From G963664935 sp963664935 (GTDB taxonomy: Bacteria > Pseudomonadota > Gammaproteobacteria > Methylococcales > G963664935): a stretch of 64,000 bases of DNA. Positions 54,162 to 62,633 of the stretch are shown here, piece after piece (the first letter of the stretch is position 1; each line of letters opens with the position of its first letter). Made by a program: the position numbers and the translations under genes. The stretch covers positions 744,001 through 808,000 of the forward strand of contig CAXXSE010000007.1 in the NCBI GenBank assembly GCA_963664935.2, in the 5' to 3' direction. The notes under the pieces were generated by a model. It had not been told where the DNA came from. It ran no database searches and saw only the letters and a list, made by a program, of their open reading frames with translations.

Positions 54162-55577
54162 AGTCTATTCCAATCTATAAATGGCCCTGAAACAGAGGGG
54201 TAGAGAATCTACCTGAAGAGGCAAATCAGGCAATACTCCGCTCCTGCTCAAAGATGGTTTTGAAAAGTTTACGTTTGGCCTCATTCATCTGTTTGACTGC
54301 GTCATTGTCGCTGATTGAGAAGGCAATTGCATCCAGCTTTTTAAAGGTGGTCCCCAGTTTGAGATATTGGTTTGCATCAGGTAATGATTTGAGCTTCTCG
54401 TAGGGTGTCATCATTAACTTGTAGGGATAGCTCTTTTTCACCTTTCCTTTGTTGTCTTCTTTTGGGACAGGAAAAAAGCAAGGACGATGGAAGTTGATAT
54501 AGGGGTTGAAATACTCTCTGTGAAATTCATTAAGTTGAGGCGCCCAGTACCCCGGGATATGGTCGTACCCCAGATGTTTGCGGATGATGGTTCCGTTCTT
54601 GGACTCGGCGAGTGCATTGTCGTTGGAATGGCGTGGGCGTGATTTGGTCAGGTCAATATGGAGCTTTCCGAGCAGTTTTGCCACGGTATGATTGATGTAT
54701 TCCGAACCGTTATCCGCGTGAAATGCCAGGATGACAAAAGGGAAGATTTCGATCAGCATCTCCAGGACCGGAATCATGAAACGCTCAGTAATCCGTTCTA
54801 CGGAGAATATACATTCAAATTGCGTGACTTCATCAACCGCATTGATATGGTAAACCCCTTTGATCCCATCCAGGTCGCCCTGATGGACTGTGTCGATCCG
54901 TAGAAAGCCTGGTTTACCTTCTGAATTGGGTTTTCGTCGCTCGCCTATCTGAGAGCGTTTTGAAGCGGTTTTATCAAACTGGCGGCGCTGTCGTTGATAA
55001 CACGTAGAATGACGAAGATTATAGAGATGGGCAACCGAAATCTTTGCTAAGCGCTCATAGCGATAATCCTCATAGATCAAAAGCATCCGCTCACAGATCT
55101 TCTTGGTGGCTGCACCGCAGAGTGTCCCATGGAGCTTGTCGGTCTCAGCTAACAGCACTGCGTCCTCAGGGCGGTAGAAGCGTTCAAATCCCGATGCTGT
55201 ACGCTGTTGGCGCTTGATGTATCCGGTTTTTTTGTATTGCTGTACCAGCCGTTTCACTTGCCGTGGAGAATAGCCACTCACCTGCTCCAGATAGCGGATG
55301 ATCAATCCCTTACCGTTCTTGCTGCAAGAGATATAACTGAATTTGACCAATGTACGCCGAATCCACTGGTAGCGCTCTTCCTTGTTGGTAATTGAAAACT
55401 CAACCTCCACAGTTCCTTCGAGAAAGATGCGGACGTCATCCAATGTTTTTATCTTTTTGTCACTCATATAGATCACCATAGGTGACCATCATGAGCAGAA
55501 ATTACTCCTCAGGTACAGGGCCGTTTCACGTTGTAATCACGGCTCCCGTTCAGGGCCATTTCATATTGGACAAGACT
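54162..55577 (-). mobile_element. Complete 1416-bp insertion sequence, copy 2
   Basis: Same length, orientation and ends as the copy at 25101. It is flanked by AAGGC on both sides (54157-54161 and 55578-55582), a 5-bp target duplication different from copy 1, so this was an independent transposition. Only a few base differences were seen between the copies (for example near 54352, 54811 and 55535). Confidence 0.92.
54226..55479 (-). CDS. IS transposase with rve integrase core, copy 2
   Basis: 417 residues, encoding the same protein as the copy at 25165, with the same D196, D256, E292 triad. The few base differences between copies in the gene are silent. The gene is intact. Two intact, nearly identical copies in one 64-kb window suggest recent activity and more copies elsewhere in the genome. 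Confidence 0.9.
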   Translation of the reverse strand: MVIYMSDKKIKTLDDVRIFLEGTVEVEFSITNKEERYQWIRRTLVKFSYISCSKNGKGLIIRYLEQVSGYSPRQVKRLVQQYKKTGYIKRQQRTASGFERFYRPEDAVLLAETDKLHGTLCGAATKKICERMLLIYEDYRYERLAKISVAHLYNLRHSTCYQRQRRQFDKTASKRSQIGERRKPNSEGKPGFLRIDTVHQGDLDGIKGVYHINAVDEVTQFECIFSVERITERFMIPVLEMLIEIFPFVILAFHADNGSEYINHTVAKLLGKLHIDLTKSRPRHSNDNALAESKNGTIIRKHLGYDHIPGYWAPQLNEFHREYFNPYINFHRPCFFPVPKEDNKGKVKKSYPYKLMMTPYEKLKSLPDANQYLKLGTTFKKLDAIAFSISDNDAVKQMNEAKRKLFKTIFEQERSIA

Positions 55578-55694
55578 AAGGCTGGACTTTTACACGCTAG
55601 CTGACTACCATGTCAGTCACACTGCCGGTTATGGCTGGCGTTATATGTTTGAGGCCAACATCACCCACATTTAAATTAAAGCAAGAAAATTCTA

Positions 55695-55862
55695 ATGGCA
55701 AAACCTAATTATACCTTTGAGAAACGACAGAAAGAGCTTGCGAAAAATAAAAAGAAGGAAGAAAAACGCTTAAAAAAGTTGAACCAAGGTACTGAGGAAG
55801 CTCACTCCGAACAACCTCCATTAACAGGTGATCAGGAAACACCCATAGAAAGTGGTATCTGA
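55695..55862 (+). CDS. Small basic, lysine-rich protein
   Basis: 55 residues starting MAKPNYTFEKRQKELAKNKK and continuing KEEKRLKKLNQG, then an acidic tail (GDQETPIESGI). The N-terminal half is a charged helix that could bind nucleic acid. Short proteins with this start are widespread in gammaproteobacteria as unnamed hypotheticals, from memory. It lies 93 bp upstream of the cold-shock gene in the same direction and could share its transcript. Function unknown. Confidence 0.7.
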   Translation: MAKPNYTFEKRQKELAKNKKKEEKRLKKLNQGTEEAHSEQPPLTGDQETPIESGI

Positions 55863-55889
55863 TACACGAATGTGAGAATATCGCTACTT

Positions 55890-55915
55890 CGACTTTCAGC
55901 GGTGAACTGAAGTCG
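55890..55915 (+). promoter_or_regulatory. Hairpin in the cold-shock gene leader
   Basis: CGACTTTCAG and CTGAAGTCG form a 9-bp stem with one bulged T and a CGGTGAA loop. It lies 41-66 bases upstream of the cold-shock ATG, with no T-run after it, so a role as leader structure rather than terminator is more likely. This is a sequence observation only. Confidence 0.35.
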
Positions 55916-55955
55916 GGAGTCCATAATCATTCACCGAAACAATTGAGAAGACAAC

Positions 55956-56162
55956 ATGAGTACAGGTACAGTAAAGTGGTTTAACGCAGATAAAGGTTTT
56001 GGTTTCATTAGCCCGGACGACGGAGGAAAGGACTTATTTGTTCACCATTCCGAAATTCAAAGTGGGGGTGGTTATGCTTCGCTCAATGAAGGTCAAAAAG
56101 TAGACTATGAAGTTGGGCAAGGCCAGAAGGGACCCTGTGCAAATAAAGTTGTACCTGCCTAG
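55956..56162 (+). CDS. Cold-shock domain protein (CspA family)
   Basis: 68 residues. Seen: KWFNADKGFGFISPDDGG, which contains the RNP1 motif KGFGFI, and DLFVHHSEI with RNP2 (LFVHH). Single OB-fold proteins of this type bind single-stranded RNA or DNA and melt RNA structure. The C-terminal GQGQKGPCANKVVPA is typical. It is not known whether this copy is cold-induced; its leader has a hairpin. Confidence 0.95.
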   Translation: MSTGTVKWFNADKGFGFISPDDGGKDLFVHHSEIQSGGGYASLNEGQKVDYEVGQGQKGPCANKVVPA

Positions 56163-56198
56163 AGGAAAAACGGGAGAGGAAAAACGGGACAGATTTAT

Positions 56199-56460
56199 TA
56201 GTCTCTCGCAAGGTTAAAACCTCCGCCTTTAGGCGGATAGATTTATCATACTCCTTTTGCATTTTTGGGCTCTAGGCTATTTTTGCGCGACTTTAGGTCA
56301 AATGACCGATGAAATGATAAAGACGTAATTGGACCACCAATGTGAAGCGAACCATGATGATGATTTTCGGACCGAAACTTAAACGGGTCTATTCGGCCCG
56401 TATCCGGACTTTCAGTCCGTAATTTAAACCCACCTGCTTTTAGCGGGTGGTTTTTTATTG
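56199..56460. repeat. Hairpin-flanked non-coding segment, possible second palindromic element
   Basis: A left hairpin TCCGCCTTTAGGCGGA (about 56223) and a right hairpin CCACCTGC/GCGGGTGG (56430-56450) with a T-run bracket about 230 bases without a gene. The right hairpin resembles the end hairpin of the 318-bp element. This layout suggests another non-autonomous IS200/IS605-like unit, but only one copy is present so limits are guesses. Confidence 0.35.
56430..56456 (+). terminator. Intrinsic terminator-like hairpin
   Basis: An 8-bp stem (CCACCTGC with GCGGGTGG, one T-G pair), a five-base loop and six T's. It could end transcription from the cold-shock gene about 270 bp upstream, or be the end hairpin of a mobile element. 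Confidence 0.5.
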
Positions 56461-56890
56461 TCCGAGACCGGGCAAACCACTTGATAGATTTTTTCAAGTT
56501 CGGTGGTGTTTGTTGATTAGAATGGCTGGGATATTAAGCGTTTTGTTCAGTGGCGTTTGTTCGTTTTTCACTTTGACTCATAGAGAATCATAGATTGATC
56601 GGGGTGATGGAGAAGCAAAGTATTGATGGGATCGATGTTGAAAGGGAATTCCAGTTGTGCCCCCAGTGTCCTGAACGACTAGGTGTTTGACACAGATCAA
56701 TCGTCCAAAGTCGACATTCCGGTCAAGATAAATATCATCAGATACTACCAAAGTCCGAGTGAACGCAGTGAACAAGCGTTACCGGCTTTAGGCTATATAA
56801 TCACCGGATTGTCTATCAAACCTTACGCATCCATGCATTCCGCTCTTCGGGCCAGCCTTCGGCTGTTCAAAAATGCTCCAGGCGTTTTTG
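56461..56890. other. Intergenic stretch, no supported gene
   Basis: About 430 bases. Open frames on both strands (for example 56578-56775 minus) have no recognisable domain. Near 56845-56890 a GC-rich stretch GGCCAGCCTTCGGCTG followed by TTCAAAAATG and TTTTTG looks like repeat DNA leading into the MITE fragment. Confidence 0.4.
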
Positions 56891-56932
56891 TTACGCTGAA
56901 ATGGCGAATTTCAGGGGCAAGCTGAAGAGTTA
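56891..56932. repeat. Long-hairpin MITE, copy 5, right-end fragment
   Basis: TTACGCTGAAATGGCGAAT, then TTCAGGGGCAAGCTGAAGAG and TTA match the right arm of the MITE family. The left arm is missing or unrecognisable. Its last three bases (TTA, 56930-56932) are also the stop codon, on the other strand, of the MFS gene. Confidence 0.65.
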
Positions 56933-58069
56933 CGGTTTTCCTACCCAGTTCCAGGTTACGATTAAGGCCAGTCCGCTAATGCCCGATGCAATCATGTAAA
57001 CAAAAGCCGGGCTATGGCCTTCCCATAGGAATCCACTGTACAAACTTCCCACCACGCCTCCCACTCCAAAGCTCGCACTACTGTATAATGCCTGTCCTCT
57101 GCCATGAAAACGGCCATGAAAATACTGGTGGATCAAATGAATAGCCGCGACGTGCGTGGAACCGAAACTTGCAGCGTGCAACAATTGCGCCGTTACCAGA
57201 ACCCACAAGTGATCCACCCCCCACCCAATCATTAACCACCGAAGCATGCTCAAAAAAACACTGACTAAAAGAATTTGCCGCAAGGAATATCGTTTTAATA
57301 AATGATGAATAAATAGAAACAAAACAACCTCGGCAAGAACGCCCAAGGCCCACAATTGTCCTGTTTCAGTACCGGTGTATCCATTTTCCTCAAGATAAAT
57401 GGAATAAAAAACATAATAAGGTCCATGGGAAACCTGAACAAGTATGCAAACAACAAGAAAAGCAATAACCGTCGGATTCTTTATAATTTCGAGCAACCCT
57501 TTTTGTTGATCGCCGAGATGGCTGGGAACAGCTTCCGGAACGGTTTGGCTAACCAGCCAAATACCCGTCATTAACACTAGAATCATACTTGGAAGAAATG
57601 ATATTCCAAAAACATCCAGCGCTCGCCCGATCCACAAAGCGGCCAATATAAAGCCGATTGACCCCCAAATCCGAATTCGGCTATAACGAGGGGTATCATC
57701 GTGTATATGGGTTAAGGTTAAGGCCTCGAATTGAGGCAATGCGGCATTCCAAAAAAAACTGAACACCAAGGTAACACAGGCTATCCACCAAAATTTCGAA
57801 TAGATGAAAACACCAGCGAATGCTAGGGCCGCCAAAAACGATACCAACCGGATAACCAAAATACCCCGGCCGGTGTGGTCCGCGATCCAACTCCATAGGT
57901 TAGGCGCGATTATTTTTGTCCCCACCAGCATTGCCGCCAACTCACCGATCTGTTCGGCTTTGAATCCTTTGTCTTGGAGGTATAACCCCCAGTAGGGCAA
58001 GAATCCACCCAGGGTGGAAAAATAAAACAAATAAAATCCGGATAATCTCCAATAGGGCGCCCTCGCCAT
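56930..58069 (-). CDS. MFS permease of the HcaT-like (MFS_1-like) group
   Basis: 379 residues with about twelve hydrophobic segments. Seen: YWRLSGFYLFYFSTLGGFLP at the N-terminus and FKAEQIGELAAMLVGTKIIA after helix 2. The pattern is that of the phenylpropionate/nucleoside permease-like group, to which E. coli HcaT (of the same length) belongs. The substrate is unknown. Its TAA stop lies in a MITE fragment, so the original C-terminus may have been slightly different. aroC lies 35 bp upstream in the same direction. Confidence 0.8.
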   Translation of the reverse strand: MARAPYWRLSGFYLFYFSTLGGFLPYWGLYLQDKGFKAEQIGELAAMLVGTKIIAPNLWSWIADHTGRGILVIRLVSFLAALAFAGVFIYSKFWWIACVTLVFSFFWNAALPQFEALTLTHIHDDTPRYSRIRIWGSIGFILAALWIGRALDVFGISFLPSMILVLMTGIWLVSQTVPEAVPSHLGDQQKGLLEIIKNPTVIAFLVVCILVQVSHGPYYVFYSIYLEENGYTGTETGQLWALGVLAEVVLFLFIHHLLKRYSLRQILLVSVFLSMLRWLMIGWGVDHLWVLVTAQLLHAASFGSTHVAAIHLIHQYFHGRFHGRGQALYSSASFGVGGVVGSLYSGFLWEGHSPAFVYMIASGISGLALIVTWNWVGKP

Positions 58070-58104
58070 AGACTAAGCCCCCTTTATCCTTTTCGGGATA
58101 TTAA

Positions 58105-59175
58105 CTACACTGAAACATCTGAGTTTTGCGCCCGATGACGAAGATAATGGTCTAACAATACAATCGCCATCATAGCTTCGGCAATGGGTGTCGCCCGAAT
58201 TCCTACACAGGGGTCATGGCGGCCTTTGGTAACAACGTCAACCGGTTGATTGGCTAAATTGACCGTCGCCCCCGGAATCCGGAGACTGGAAGTCGGTTTT
58301 AATGCGATGCTCGCGGTAACCACCTGTCCGCTGGAAATCCCACCTAACACACCCCCAGCGTGATTGCTTTGAAACCCATCGGGCGTGATTGGATCGCGAA
58401 ACCTGGAGCCCTTACTCTCAACGCAGGCAAATCCGCTACCGATCTCCACGCCTTTAACAGCGTTAATCGACATCAGAGCATGGGCTAAATCCGCATCGAG
58501 ACGGTCAAAAATAGGTTCTCCCAGCCCAGGAGGCACGCCGGTGGCGACTACATTGATTCTTGCGCCAATGGAATCACCTGCCTTGCGAAGCGCATCCATA
58601 TAAGTTTCCAATTCCGTTACCTTGGCGGGATCCGGACAGAAAAACGGATTTTTTTCCACCTCCTCCCATGAAGCCAGATCAATTTTAATTGGCCCCAGTT
58701 GCGCCAGATAGCCTCTTATTTCCACCCCCAACCTGTTTTTCAAATATTTCTTGGCGATGGCGCCAGCGGCAACGCGCATTGCTGTTTCACGCGCCGATGA
58801 GCGCCCGCCGCCCCGATAATCACGAATTCCATATTTTTTGTAATAAGTATAATCGGCATGCCCCGGTCGAAATCGGTCGGCAATTTCGGAATAGTCTTTG
58901 GAGCGTTGGTCCTCATTCTCGATCATCAAACCAATGGGCGTCCCGGTCGTCTTGCCTTCGAAAACACCGGATAAAATCTTGACCGTATCGGATTCCTTCC
59001 GCTGGGTGGTGTGCCTTGATTTACCGGGCCGCCTTCTTTCCAGATCACCCTGGATATCCGATTCGGACAAATTCATTCCCGGTGGGCAACCATCGACTAT
59101 ACAACCGATCGCGATCCCGTGGCTTTCACCGAATGAGGTGACGCTAAATAATTTCCCAATCGTATTTCCAGACAT
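58105..59175 (-). CDS. aroC: Chorismate synthase
   Basis: 356 residues from ATG 59175 (MSGNTIGKLFSVTSFGESHG); a TTG six bases earlier is less likely. It converts EPSP to chorismate with reduced FMN, the last shikimate step. Seen: GESHGIAIGCIVDGCPPG, DYRGGGRSSARETAMRVAAG and the C-terminal RHDPCVGIRATPIAEAM. All family signatures are present. The downstream MFS gene may be in the same operon. Confidence 0.97.
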   Translation of the reverse strand: MSGNTIGKLFSVTSFGESHGIAIGCIVDGCPPGMNLSESDIQGDLERRRPGKSRHTTQRKESDTVKILSGVFEGKTTGTPIGLMIENEDQRSKDYSEIADRFRPGHADYTYYKKYGIRDYRGGGRSSARETAMRVAAGAIAKKYLKNRLGVEIRGYLAQLGPIKIDLASWEEVEKNPFFCPDPAKVTELETYMDALRKAGDSIGARINVVATGVPPGLGEPIFDRLDADLAHALMSINAVKGVEIGSGFACVESKGSRFRDPITPDGFQSNHAGGVLGGISSGQVVTASIALKPTSSLRIPGATVNLANQPVDVVTKGRHDPCVGIRATPIAEAMMAIVLLDHYLRHRAQNSDVSV

Positions 59176-59284
59176 TGACAAGCTTCAAAAGATTAAGGAT
59201 TCGTAAAATTGGCCCATTCTAAACTAATATTAAGTGTATTTGGATCAACGATAATTTTAGGTCCGATTCAACCTGAAAACACAC

Positions 59285-60181
59285 ATGATAAGCCAATCAG
59301 CGCACCTACAACAAAAACCAAACTTCCCCGCGGATCTCACCGATAACCATCTGTTTCAGGAATGTTATCGGGATATGCAGGCCGGGAGGCTAATACTCCC
59401 GACAATTCCGGAAATTTCCATGAAGATTCGCCGGGCGATCAACAACGATAAAGCCAATAACACTAAGATCGCCAAAGCGGTTCAAATGGATCCAGCGATT
59501 ACCGCGCGGTTGATTCAGGTTTCCAACAGTCCCATTTACCGTGGATTCAAAAAAATTGAAAGTTGCCCAGAATCATTGACCCGATTGGGCCTAAAAGCGG
59601 CACAGGGCCTTATTACCAGTTTTTCGTTAAAATCCGTATTTAAAGCGAAATCCCCCGTCATCCGCAAACGAATGAATGCGCTTTGGGAACACAGCAGCTA
59701 TGTGGCGGCTATTAGCGCGCTCTTAGCCCACAAGTCACCGGGCTTCGATCCTGATCGGGCAATGTTGGCCGGGTTAATCCACGATATCGGCGTGGTTCCA
59801 ATACTAACCTATGTCGATCGACATCCTAAGTTGGCGCTTCAACCTGAAGATCTGGAGCAAACTATTCAGAAACTACGTGGAGAAATCGGGGTCCTGATCA
59901 TTCGTCAATGGGATTTTCCGAAAGATTTTGAAGACGTTGTGATCAACGCCGAAAATTGGCATCACGATACCAAGCCCGAACCCGACTACACCGACCTCGT
60001 TATCATTTCGCAACTGCACAGTTTTGTCGGTCAAATTGATATCCACAAATTTCCACGGATGGATAAATTACCCGCATACCGGAAACTTGTGTCCGGCAAA
60101 CTTAATCTCGACGTGAGTATGAATATATTAGACATCGCGAAGGAGGAAATTGGGGAAATCCAAAAAATGCTCACACAGTAG
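59285..60181 (+). CDS. HDOD domain signalling protein
   Basis: 298 residues. Seen: LILPTIPEISMKIRRAIN at the domain start, KAVQMDPAITARLIQVSNSP, AMLAGLIHDIGVVPILTYVD and a C-terminal part without a second domain. HDOD proteins resemble HD phosphohydrolases but usually lack full metal ligands and act in signalling or motility control. The HD pair is kept in LIHDIG, but the other ligands were not verified. It is divergent from aroC. A 318-bp mobile element begins 4 bp after its stop. Confidence 0.85.
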   Translation: MISQSAHLQQKPNFPADLTDNHLFQECYRDMQAGRLILPTIPEISMKIRRAINNDKANNTKIAKAVQMDPAITARLIQVSNSPIYRGFKKIESCPESLTRLGLKAAQGLITSFSLKSVFKAKSPVIRKRMNALWEHSSYVAAISALLAHKSPGFDPDRAMLAGLIHDIGVVPILTYVDRHPKLALQPEDLEQTIQKLRGEIGVLIIRQWDFPKDFEDVVINAENWHHDTKPEPDYTDLVIISQLHSFVGQIDIHKFPRMDKLPAYRKLVSGKLNLDVSMNILDIAKEEIGEIQKMLTQ

Positions 60182-60185
60182 TTAA

Positions 60186-60503
60186 CTCCTTACATTAAGC
60201 CACCGGCTCTGCCGGTGCGATGCAAATAGGCTCTGCCGTTCCAGCGTAAAGATTTGTTAAATTCACTTGGTCATACGTCAAGGTAATAAGAAGAATTGGA
60301 TCACGCTGAAACATCGGAAAAAACAATAGATGGAACATTAAGGGATTAATATTCAGAGCAGTTTCAAAAATATGTTTCCAGTTTGATGTGGAATTATTTA
60401 TTGAAAGTTATGCTAGTTCTTTGGGGTTGAGGATTCCACCTAAATATAAGCTCTTAGCCCCCTTCAAGGGGGCTTCCTCAAACCACCCGCTATGCGGGTG
60501 GTA
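60186..60503 (-). mobile_element. 318-bp palindrome-ended non-coding element, copy B
   Basis: The reverse complement of copy A at 51391, of identical length, with one base difference seen (near 60275). On the minus strand it follows the same CAATCAAG motif as copy A and ends GTAAGGAG. It fills almost the entire gap between the HDOD stop and the FliK-like start, so it probably displaced that gene's promoter region. Confidence 0.8.
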
Positions 60504-60526
60504 CTTGATTGATCCGGCAGTTTGAA

Positions 60527-61711
60527 ATGGAAATCAAAACCCCCATCGTTTCGCGGGACCAAACTCTAGCCCGCCTTCAAATAAACTTCATCAAGGATTT
60601 ACAAATCGGCCAACAACTCCAAGCCAAAGTGTTGTCCCGGCTACCCGGAGAAAATCTGCTACAGCTCGATCTTAATGGTTCCATTGTCAGAGCAAAAACT
60701 TTAATTAAGCCGGTTCCTGGCCAAATCCTAAATTTGGAAGTCGTGAAACCCGCTCCCCTACCCCAATTGAAACTTCTCGGGACCCCTCAAACCGCGGACG
60801 TTATGCTTCGTACAACCCGCCAGCTTCTACCTAAGCAGGAAAGCTCATCCAAGCTTCAGGATCAACTTCTAATTCTGATACAAAACAACTCGAAATTATC
60901 GGCGTTACCAGTGTCATCGCGTCCCATAGTCATCGCTTTGGCGAATGGTTTTCCGCAACTGAAAGATATTATCCGGCCCGAGGGTTTGAAAAAAGCATTT
61001 CACAATTCCGGGCTTTTTTTAGAAAAAAAACTCGCCAATCCGCAAAAGTCGAGCAAAACTCAAATTCATATCGACACAAAAGCCAAGCTATTACGGTTAA
61101 TAGGCCTTTTGAAGAATACAGCTTCTCAACCAATTTCAGGTCCGCAAACCCAAACCACTCCGACTCAGGGCAATAACTTCACGGCATCAATCAACCACAA
61201 TCAGATTCAACAAGCTTCGCCCCCGTTGCTTGTTCCTGAACGGACCGACCTGAAAGATTTACTCAACCAAAGCGAAGCCGTTCTCGCTAAGATTGTTTTG
61301 AACCAGCTGGCATCCATACCGAATGAAGAAAATGGCAAACACGTCTGGCAGATCGAATTGCCGTTCCTCAATGGACAAAACGCCGAAATAACAAAACTAC
61401 GCATTATTCGCGATGAGGAAAATCGGGAAAACAAAGAGATTAAACGTAAATGGACTGTTGTCCTACAACTAAATCCACCAGGACTTGAAACTATAAACTG
61501 CAAACTCAGCCTTTCCGGTGAACAAGTGGATGCTTTTTTCTGGAGCGGCGACGACAAGTCCACCCGCTTAATCAAGGACCAATTAGGCTTGTTAAAAGAA
61601 CGGTTTCAAAAAGCCGACTTGCACCCGGGTCACCTTGGCGCGAGATGCGGAAAACCACCCTCCGAACCCACTGTCAACATTCATGAGCCTTTGGTCGATG
61701 AAAAAGTCTGA
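60527..61711 (+). CDS. FliK C-terminal domain protein (flagellar hook-length control-like)
   Basis: 394 residues from ATG 60527; the frame runs on to a TTG at 60509 next to the mobile element. Seen: a long variable, Gln/Ser/Thr-rich N-terminal part and a C-terminal domain with WQIELPFLNG, KWTVVLQLNPPGLETINCKL and TRLIKDQLGLLKERFQKADL, the layout of the FliK C-terminal domain that contacts FlhB. No other flagellar structural gene lies nearby except the FlhB-C-like gene that overlaps its end, so the pair may act together at an export gate or in a related role. Confidence 0.75.
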   Translation: MEIKTPIVSRDQTLARLQINFIKDLQIGQQLQAKVLSRLPGENLLQLDLNGSIVRAKTLIKPVPGQILNLEVVKPAPLPQLKLLGTPQTADVMLRTTRQLLPKQESSSKLQDQLLILIQNNSKLSALPVSSRPIVIALANGFPQLKDIIRPEGLKKAFHNSGLFLEKKLANPQKSSKTQIHIDTKAKLLRLIGLLKNTASQPISGPQTQTTPTQGNNFTASINHNQIQQASPPLLVPERTDLKDLLNQSEAVLAKIVLNQLASIPNEENGKHVWQIELPFLNGQNAEITKLRIIRDEENRENKEIKRKWTVVLQLNPPGLETINCKLSLSGEQVDAFFWSGDDKSTRLIKDQLGLLKERFQKADLHPGHLGARCGKPPSEPTVNIHEPLVDEKV

Positions 61712-62045
61712 TCGGAAGTCCCTCAATCCACCCAATGTCGCCGTTGCTTTGCAATACGATGGCGAAAATGCGCCCAAAATCACCGCCAAGGGGAAAGGCG
61801 ATATTGCCAATCGCATTATCGAACTGGCCAACCAACACGATATACCCCTGCACACCGACACCGATCTGGTTAAGGTTCTCAGCTCGATTCCACTGGATGA
61901 TGAGATACCCAGAGAACTCTATGTGGCCATCGCCGAAGTTATTGCTTTTGCTTATCTACTGGGTGGGAAAATGCCCGAAGATTGGGTGAGTCACGAAGAT
62001 TCCGACAAAATCGAATCAACCGAAATGATGAACAGGACACGTTAA
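61683..62045 (+). CDS. FlhB C-terminal-domain-like protein
   Basis: 120 residues from ATG 61683 (ATG 61698 is the alternative). Seen: NPPNVAVALQYDGENAPKIT, then AKGKGDIANRIIELANQHDI and IPRELYVAIAEVIAFAYLLG. This matches the cytoplasmic domain of FlhB, with NPPN in place of the self-cleaving NPTH and no membrane part. Stand-alone proteins of this kind are known (for example B. subtilis YlqH). It overlaps the FliK-like gene by 29 bp. Confidence 0.82.
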   Translation: MSLWSMKKSDRKSLNPPNVAVALQYDGENAPKITAKGKGDIANRIIELANQHDIPLHTDTDLVKVLSSIPLDDEIPRELYVAIAEVIAFAYLLGGKMPEDWVSHEDSDKIESTEMMNRTR

Positions 62046-62164
62046 AGGCCTGCCGATTTATGGCTGTTTAAATTTCCTCTTACTTTTGATCTCCGGGTGT
62101 TGGATCGTATTATTGTGGCTCAAGACACCTGTTCGTTTGCGCAGCATCGTTTGATGTGGGAATC

Positions 62165-62190
62165 ATTGCAAAAGGGAACCCTTTTGCAAT
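62165..62190. repeat. Perfect inverted repeat between FlhB-C-like and STAND genes
   Basis: ATTGCAAAAGGG and CCCTTTTGCAAT are exact reverse complements separated by two bases, with GGGAATC/TTCCCC partly continuing the stem outside. There is no T-run of terminator type. It could be a termination or operator site, or an insertion footprint. Confidence 0.6.
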
Positions 62191-62278
62191 TCCCCAACCA
62201 ACAATAAAGCTGTCATGAACAGCCATATAAGCCGTTATGTTAAGGTACAATGTCTTGGGTAATTGTTTGGAGATAAGC

Positions 62279-62620
62279 ATGGCTGTATTCGATCAACGCA
62301 ATCAAACGGTGACGTATCAATACAATGCGGCTGGAAACATCGACATTGGAGCAATCCAGAATAAACTGGAATTAACCAACGAATTAAGGAAATTACAAGG
62401 AGAACTCACTACGGCGATTGAGCACAAAGCGCTGGATAACGATAGCGCTATCGATGCCGAATATCAGCTCAAAAAAGCCGTTTCACAAGCTGAAAAGATA
62501 GCACCGGAAAAACCAGTGTTAATTAAACACCTATCAAAAGCAAAAGAATTGGTGTCCGGCGTGTCCGGTTTGGCGGGAGCGATTGGTCAAGCCATCGAAA
62601 AAATATCAGTACTTTTCTAG
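62279..62620 (+). CDS. Small protein sharing an N-terminal motif with the adjacent STAND ATPase
   Basis: 113 residues from ATG 62279, with GGAG seven bases upstream. Seen: MAVFDQRNQTVTYQYNAAG at the N-terminus, then a helical, charged middle (LELTNELRKLQGELTTAIEH) and a C-terminal glycine/alanine stretch (GVSGLAGAIGQAIEKISVLF). The first 16 residues align without gaps with the start of the downstream ATPase. The C-terminal amphipathic segment could be a membrane-active or oligomerising part, which is speculative. No named family was recognised. It ends 13 bp before the ATPase gene. Confidence 0.75.
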   Translation: MAVFDQRNQTVTYQYNAAGNIDIGAIQNKLELTNELRKLQGELTTAIEHKALDNDSAIDAEYQLKKAVSQAEKIAPEKPVLIKHLSKAKELVSGVSGLAGAIGQAIEKISVLF

Positions 62621-62633
62621 GTAGCGCCTGTTC

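Noticed and set aside
55583..55694. Integron attC-like site near the IS copy 2 right flank (GTTATGG and GTTATAT)
   Set aside because: The GTT motifs do not fit the GTTRRRY core and no matching inverse core is present.
56578..56775. 65-codon minus-strand frame between cold-shock gene and MFS
   Set aside because: No family resemblance and surrounded by repeat-like DNA; not enough support.
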